Assembly: GCA_903911985.1 (NCBI GenBank) | Contig: CAIWFP010000318.1 | Span: 1 to 9,944, forward strand | From: an uncultured Sphingomonadales bacterium | GTDB lineage: Bacteria > Pseudomonadota > Alphaproteobacteria > Sphingomonadales > Sphingomonadaceae | Length of the DNA: 9,944 nucleotides | Direction: 5' to 3' | Shown: positions 6,468 to 9,944 of the stretch, piece by piece | How the letters are laid out: each line of letters begins with the position of its first letter | How positions within the stretch are numbered: position 1 is the first letter of the stretch | Position numbers and translations under genes: made by a program | Notes under the pieces: model-generated | Database searches by the model: none | What the model was told of the DNA's origin: nothing | The model's input: only the letters and a program-made list of their open reading frames with translations

Positions 6468-7483
6468 GGTGTTGCCAGCGTCGGCAGGCCAAGCCGGTCG
6501 CGGATTGCATTGCGCTGTGCGGGGCTGGTGCCGACTGCCGCCGCCTCCAGTGCAGGCAGAGAGAGAATGCGCTCCGCTTCGGCCAGAGGGCTGTGCGGCG
6601 CGATGCTGGCCCATAACACCGGCAACAGGGCGACTTCCGGCAGGGGGTGGGCGGCGTGAAACACCGCTTCCCATCCGGTTTCCCGAAGGGGGTCGCGCCA
6701 TCCCGAACGGTGCGTCTGGTGATAGCTGCGGGCATTTTCGACAAGGCCCATGCGCTGCCCGGAAAGGCATAGCCGCAGGGCGAGTTCGCGGTGCTCGTTG
6801 CAGTCGATCGCCTCGTTGAAACCGCCGACATCCAGAAATGCCTCGCGGGTGACCGACATGTTGGCCCCGCAAGCGGCGGCCCACAGCACTGCGCATTCGG
6901 GATTTTCCCGCAGCGCGGTCAATTCGATCTCCTGTAGCAGGCGGGGCCCGGTGCCGGGATAGATGCCCGGCTCCGCCCGGCGGTCGATGGCGGAAAAATC
7001 GTCCAGAACCTGGGCGCGGGTGACCAGCAGGCGCTGAAGCTCGGTGGTTGAGAGGCGCGCGACGCGATCCGCTTCGCCGGGCATCGGCGTGCCTGTCTCC
7101 GGATCGCGAAACAGGCGGGTGCAGCGCAGGTGGAAATGCTCGCCACGACCGATCATGCCCGGCTGTTTGGCGTGGGCGGCGAGATGGTGGCGCAACAATT
7201 CGGGGTGGGCGAGGGTATCACCATCGAGAAACAGCAACAGGTCCCCACTCGCCGCCCGCGCCCCGGCGTTGGAGGCACCCGCACGGCCTTGCGCCACCGC
7301 GTGACGCAGGGCCGTGATCTGGAGCGATGGCGCGGCCTCGGCGATTACGGCCTGCGTGTGATCACTTGAGCCGTCGTCGACCACGACCACCTCGCAAGGC
7401 ACCTCCTGCCGCATAAGCGAGGCCAGTGTCAGGCGGAGCCTATCGGCCTCGTCCTTGCTGCGGATGACCACCGAGATGCTCAT
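6464..7483 (-). CDS. Family 2 (GT-A fold) glycosyltransferase
   Basis: This 339-residue protein begins directly with the GT2 fold: MSISVVIRSKDEADRLRLTL, then VVVVDDGSSD with Asp36/Asp37 for nucleotide binding. GAGASNAGARAASGDLLLFL-type sequence (starting near residue 66 as GRAGASNAG) leads to the DxD motif LDGDT at 86-90. Around 200-240 are ANMSVTREAFLDVGGFNEA and NEHRELALRL, the latter at the position of the ED acceptor-site motif but reading E-H-R-E. GT2 enzymes transfer a sugar from a nucleotide sugar; the donor and acceptor cannot be told. There are no membrane segments, so it acts in the cytoplasm or peripherally. The ATG at 7483 overlaps the upstream TGA by four bases (ATGA). Its position between two SGNH-like genes suggests the cluster product contains sugar. 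Confidence 0.9.
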   Translation of the reverse strand: MSISVVIRSKDEADRLRLTLASLMRQEVPCEVVVVDDGSSDHTQAVIAEAAPSLQITALRHAVAQGRAGASNAGARAASGDLLLFLDGDTLAHPELLRHHLAAHAKQPGMIGRGEHFHLRCTRLFRDPETGTPMPGEADRVARLSTTELQRLLVTRAQVLDDFSAIDRRAEPGIYPGTGPRLLQEIELTALRENPECAVLWAAACGANMSVTREAFLDVGGFNEAIDCNEHRELALRLCLSGQRMGLVENARSYHQTHRSGWRDPLRETGWEAVFHAAHPLPEVALLPVLWASIAPHSPLAEAERILSLPALEAAAVGTSPAQRNAIRDRLGLPTLATP

Positions 7484-8280
7484 CCCGCATTCTCGTCCTG
7501 CGGCAGGCAGCCAAGGTCATCGAGAACGCGCACCACCTCTTTGGCAACAATTGCGCACCCCTCGGCTGTCAGGTGGGTGGCGTCATATTTCATCCGCTCC
7601 ACCCCCGCTCGTGCCAGTACACGATCAACGTCGATGATCGAAATGCCCGTTTGTTGGGATAGTTCGATCAAGGCAAGGTTGAAGCGCAATATCCGTGTGG
7701 AAAGCAGATCATCGAGGCCGCTATGGTCATGGGTCTGCTCGCCCGGCACGAAGCTGGACATGTTGTAGATGAGGATCGGCGCGGTGCTGTTTTCGCGCAG
7801 ACGGGCGATGATGGCGGTCAGGGTCGCCATCGATTCCGCGTGGCCAAGAAAACCATCCCCGACGAAGGATTCCCGGAGCCACGCCTGATCATTGGCCTCC
7901 CATGCGGACCAGCCATCCGGTTCGAACAGATAGCCGTCACGGCGGTGGCGCAGCAGGGCAAAGCTCACATCAGGCTGGATCGACAGGATGAAGACATCCG
8001 GATCTGCCTTGAACAAATCCGTGCCAAACTGGCTGGCAAGCGAGTGAGATCCAAGCGGCAGGTTTCTGGCCAGCAGCTCTTCCGGAATGGTTCCGTTCGC
8101 GGCCAGCAAGGCATCCGAGCGTGTCCAGGTCTCGTGCTGAACCCTGGCGCGGCAGGCGGGGCTCCGCGCCTTGAGGATCTCGTTTATGCCATTCCATGCC
8201 AGCTGGTTGCCCAGCCTTTGCGAATGCAATGTGTCGCGGACATCCAAATTGCCCTTGGCGAATATGGTCAATCTCGACAC
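7480..8280 (-). CDS. SGNH/GDSL-hydrolase-like protein (266 aa), first gene of the operon
   Basis: Recognisable blocks are FAKGNLDVRDTLHS at 7-20 (where a GDS motif would sit), WNGINEIL, RVQHETWTRSDALL, PDVFILSIQPD, LLRHRRDGY, ILIYNMSSFVPGE, RFNLALIELSQQTGISIIDVDRVL, and the C-terminal YDATHLTAEG. The last carries the SGNH Asp233-x-x-His236 pair. The nucleophile is unclear: the GDSL motif is replaced by GNLD, and the usual GxND block reads SIQPD. SGNH enzymes are esterases, lipases and acyltransferases, and this may be an acyltransferase. Of the three SGNH-like proteins here it has the best-preserved His/Asp. The start is a GTG at 8280; upstream pairing to the ribosome is weak, and no ATG fits the observed N-terminus. 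It is followed by the glycosyltransferase with a four-base overlap. Confidence 0.75.
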   Translation of the reverse strand: MSRLTIFAKGNLDVRDTLHSQRLGNQLAWNGINEILKARSPACRARVQHETWTRSDALLAANGTIPEELLARNLPLGSHSLASQFGTDLFKADPDVFILSIQPDVSFALLRHRRDGYLFEPDGWSAWEANDQAWLRESFVGDGFLGHAESMATLTAIIARLRENSTAPILIYNMSSFVPGEQTHDHSGLDDLLSTRILRFNLALIELSQQTGISIIDVDRVLARAGVERMKYDATHLTAEGCAIVAKEVVRVLDDLGCLPQDENAG

Positions 8281-8360
8281 TGTAGATCCAGATGTGTGGT
8301 GGCACCGTCGCCGTATGGGCGGTTATGGCGGTGACATACTGCCAATCGTGGCGCAAGCTC

Positions 8361-8384
8361 AAAAAACCGCGACGGCAAGTCGCG
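8361..8384 (-). terminator. Probable intrinsic terminator (stem CGCGAC/GTCGCG, then T6)
   Basis: Read on the - strand, CGCGAC (8384-8379), a five-base loop and GTCGCG (8373-8368) form a perfect six-base GC-rich stem, followed by one G and six T (8366-8361). It is placed to stop transcripts coming from the thioesterase gene before they reach the cluster, or to act as a leader attenuator about 80 bases ahead of the GTG at 8280. Confidence 0.6.
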
Positions 8385-8390
8385 TGCCGT
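8372..8390 (-). other. Alternative hairpin overlapping the terminator
   Basis: ACGGCA (8390-8385 on the - strand) can pair with TGCCGT (8377-8372) across a seven-base loop. It shares bases with the terminator's stem and loop, so the two hairpins cannot form together. This geometry is seen in attenuators, but it is short and could be coincidence. Confidence 0.35.
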
Positions 8391-8424
8391 GGCAAAGAAT
8401 TCAATTATTTCCGTGAACTTTGCC
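8391..8424. repeat. Inverted repeat GGCAAAG-N20-CTTTGCC around an AT-rich core
   Basis: Seven-base perfect arms (8391-8397 and 8418-8424) flank a 20-base AT-rich centre that includes GAATTCAATTATTT. This base composition stands out from the GC-rich surroundings. It could be an operator for a dimeric regulator or part of the cluster promoter. No convincing -35/-10 pair could be assigned. Confidence 0.45.
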
Positions 8425-8459
8425 TGATGGCTGTGGTGATCGGGAACGGAACGACGATT

Positions 8460-8474
8460 ATGCGGTTGCCGCAT
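8460..8474. repeat. Perfect short palindrome ATGCGG-TTG-CCGCAT
   Basis: The six-base arms at 8460-8465 and 8469-8474 are exact reverse complements with a three-base loop. It lies in the non-coding stretch downstream of the thioesterase-like gene, next to another hairpin. There is no T-tract. It could be an operator or an RNA hairpin. Confidence 0.45.
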
Positions 8475-8480
8475 CGTTTG

Positions 8481-8510
8481 GGCGGCATGCATCTATGGAT
8501 GCCATGCGCC
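8481..8510 (-). other. Long hairpin just after the thioesterase-like gene
   Basis: The 30 bases fold into about 12 base pairs with a four-base loop (8494-8497). The pairs are GGCG/CGCC, CATG/CATG and GCATC/GATGC, with single-base bulges at 8484 and 8503. It begins three bases past the stop codon of the gene at 8514. No T-run follows, so it may protect the mRNA 3' end or aid factor-dependent termination. Confidence 0.5.
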
Positions 8511-8513
8511 AGA

Positions 8514-8960
8514 TCAGACCGGCGACGGGATGAGGAAGGGAGCTGCGCGCAGCCGTTCATCCGCGGTCAGTGGCGCGCTTTTGCCGTCCAGCACCTTGAC
8601 CAGCGCGAAATGGGCCAGAACGTGGCAGCGGCCATCGCGAAAGAAGCCTGCGACCTGCCGCAGCGAGGAATTGCCGATGCCGATGATGCCGTAGCCGATC
8701 GTCACCGGGCCGGGAAATCGCAGCTCGTGGAAGAACTGGAAGCGGGCTTCGACAAGCTGGAAAATGCGCGGCTCGCCGTCACCCATGATGATTTTGTGCA
8801 TGCCCAGCCTGCCCTCGTCGGCATATTTGGCGATCTGGCCATTGGGGATATGCCCATCCCAATTTGTCGCGTCGGTCGAGCGGGTTTCGAGGATGAAGTG
8901 GTGCGGATAGGTTTCAAGGCGCAGTTCCGGGCGGTCCTGCGGGGTAATGGGGGCGGTCAT
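8514..8960 (-). CDS. Hotdog-fold (4HBT-like) acyl-CoA thioesterase family protein
   Basis: This 148-residue protein is of typical single hotdog domain length. The signature is at residues 29-51: TDATNWDGHIPNGQIAKYADEGR, split here as TDATNWDGHIPNG and QIAKYADEGR. It matches the D-x-x-G-H-x-x-N-x-x-Y helix entry of 4-hydroxybenzoyl-CoA thioesterase-like proteins, with Asp35 and His37 prominent. The beta strands RIFQLVEARFQFFHEL, VTIGYGIIGIGNSSL and CHVLAHFALVKVLDG follow. The likely reaction is hydrolysis of an acyl-CoA thioester; the substrate is unknown. The ATG at 8960 has AGAGAG six bases upstream; a TTG start at 8981 would add seven residues and is less likely. It lies on the same strand as the oxidoreductase, 79 bases downstream, and is separated from the SGNH/E1 operon by the terminator region, so it is probably not part of that operon. 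Confidence 0.8.
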   Translation of the reverse strand: MTAPITPQDRPELRLETYPHHFILETRSTDATNWDGHIPNGQIAKYADEGRLGMHKIIMGDGEPRIFQLVEARFQFFHELRFPGPVTIGYGIIGIGNSSLRQVAGFFRDGRCHVLAHFALVKVLDGKSAPLTADERLRAAPFLIPSPV

Positions 8961-8991
8961 CGGGTGCTCTCTGCTTGGCAAATCGGGTTGG

Positions 8992-9010
8992 CGGAGCGCG
9001 GGGCGCTCCG
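8992..9010 (-). other. Perfect hairpin between the oxidoreductase and thioesterase genes
   Basis: CGGAGCGC (8992-8999) and GCGCTCCG (9003-9010) form an eight-base perfect stem with a GGG loop. It lies downstream of the oxidoreductase stop at 9040. No T-tract follows on the - strand, so it may be a weak or factor-dependent terminator or an mRNA 3' stabiliser. Confidence 0.5.
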
Positions 9011-9039
9011 GACCTTCGGGTGGGCGTTACAGGCGTGGG

Positions 9040-9944
<905 letters not shown>

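Noticed and set aside
5781..6659. 292-codon open reading frame on the + strand
   Set aside because: It is antisense to the SGNH-like gene, with no recognisable domain; long antisense frames are expected at this GC content.
6468..6896. N-terminal extension of the 225-residue SGNH-like protein
   Set aside because: It is wholly inside the glycosyltransferase gene in a different frame. The ATGA junction at 6464-6467 gives the natural start.

Overview
This is a GC-rich, densely coding bacterial window. Its codon use, short overlaps and protein families suggest an alphaproteobacterium, most likely a sphingomonad. That assignment is inferred from style and not from a marker gene. No rRNA, tRNA, CRISPR array, insertion sequence or phage gene is visible.

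Layout. (1) Positions 1-339 (+) hold the 3' end of a PIG-L/LmbE-type deacetylase. It runs tail-to-tail into a transglutaminase-like protein (295-1665, -), and the two coding ends overlap by 45 bases. (2) A 155-base divergent intergenic region (1666-1820) carries a candidate promoter and leads into two overlapping + strand genes. The first (1821-2141) is a 106-residue lipoyl/biotinyl-like protein without the usual modified lysine. The second (2126-3523) is a 465-residue protein with a degenerate lipoyl-like N-terminus and an SGNH-hydrolase-like C-terminus. (3) Converging on these is a tightly packed - strand operon read from 8280 down to 3554. In order it encodes an SGNH-like protein (266 aa), a family 2 glycosyltransferase, a second SGNH-like protein (225 aa), the E1 alpha and E1 beta subunits of a thiamine-diphosphate 2-oxoacid dehydrogenase, and a free-standing lipoyl-domain protein with an ETHKA lysine motif. 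(4) A 233-base intergenic region (8281-8513) is unusually rich in inverted repeats, including a probable intrinsic terminator. (5) Beyond it, on the - strand, are a hotdog-fold thioesterase-like gene and the 3' part of an Old Yellow Enzyme family oxidoreductase. These look like ordinary metabolism and not part of the cluster.

How the genes may work together. The cluster has a complete E1 (alpha plus beta) and a one-domain lipoyl carrier. Within the window there is no E2 acyltransferase catalytic domain and no E3 dihydrolipoamide dehydrogenase. Alongside are three SGNH-type proteins that resemble each other, a glycosyltransferase, a deacetylase acting on amino sugars or similar substrates, and a transglutaminase-like protein. 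My working hypothesis (inference) is that E1 decarboxylates a 2-oxoacid and loads the acyl group on the small lipoyl protein. One of the SGNH-type proteins would then pass it to a glycan or other small molecule, so the lipoyl domain acts like an acyl carrier protein. The lysine-less lipoyl-like proteins could be structural or docking partners. I do not recognise this gene set as a characterised pathway.
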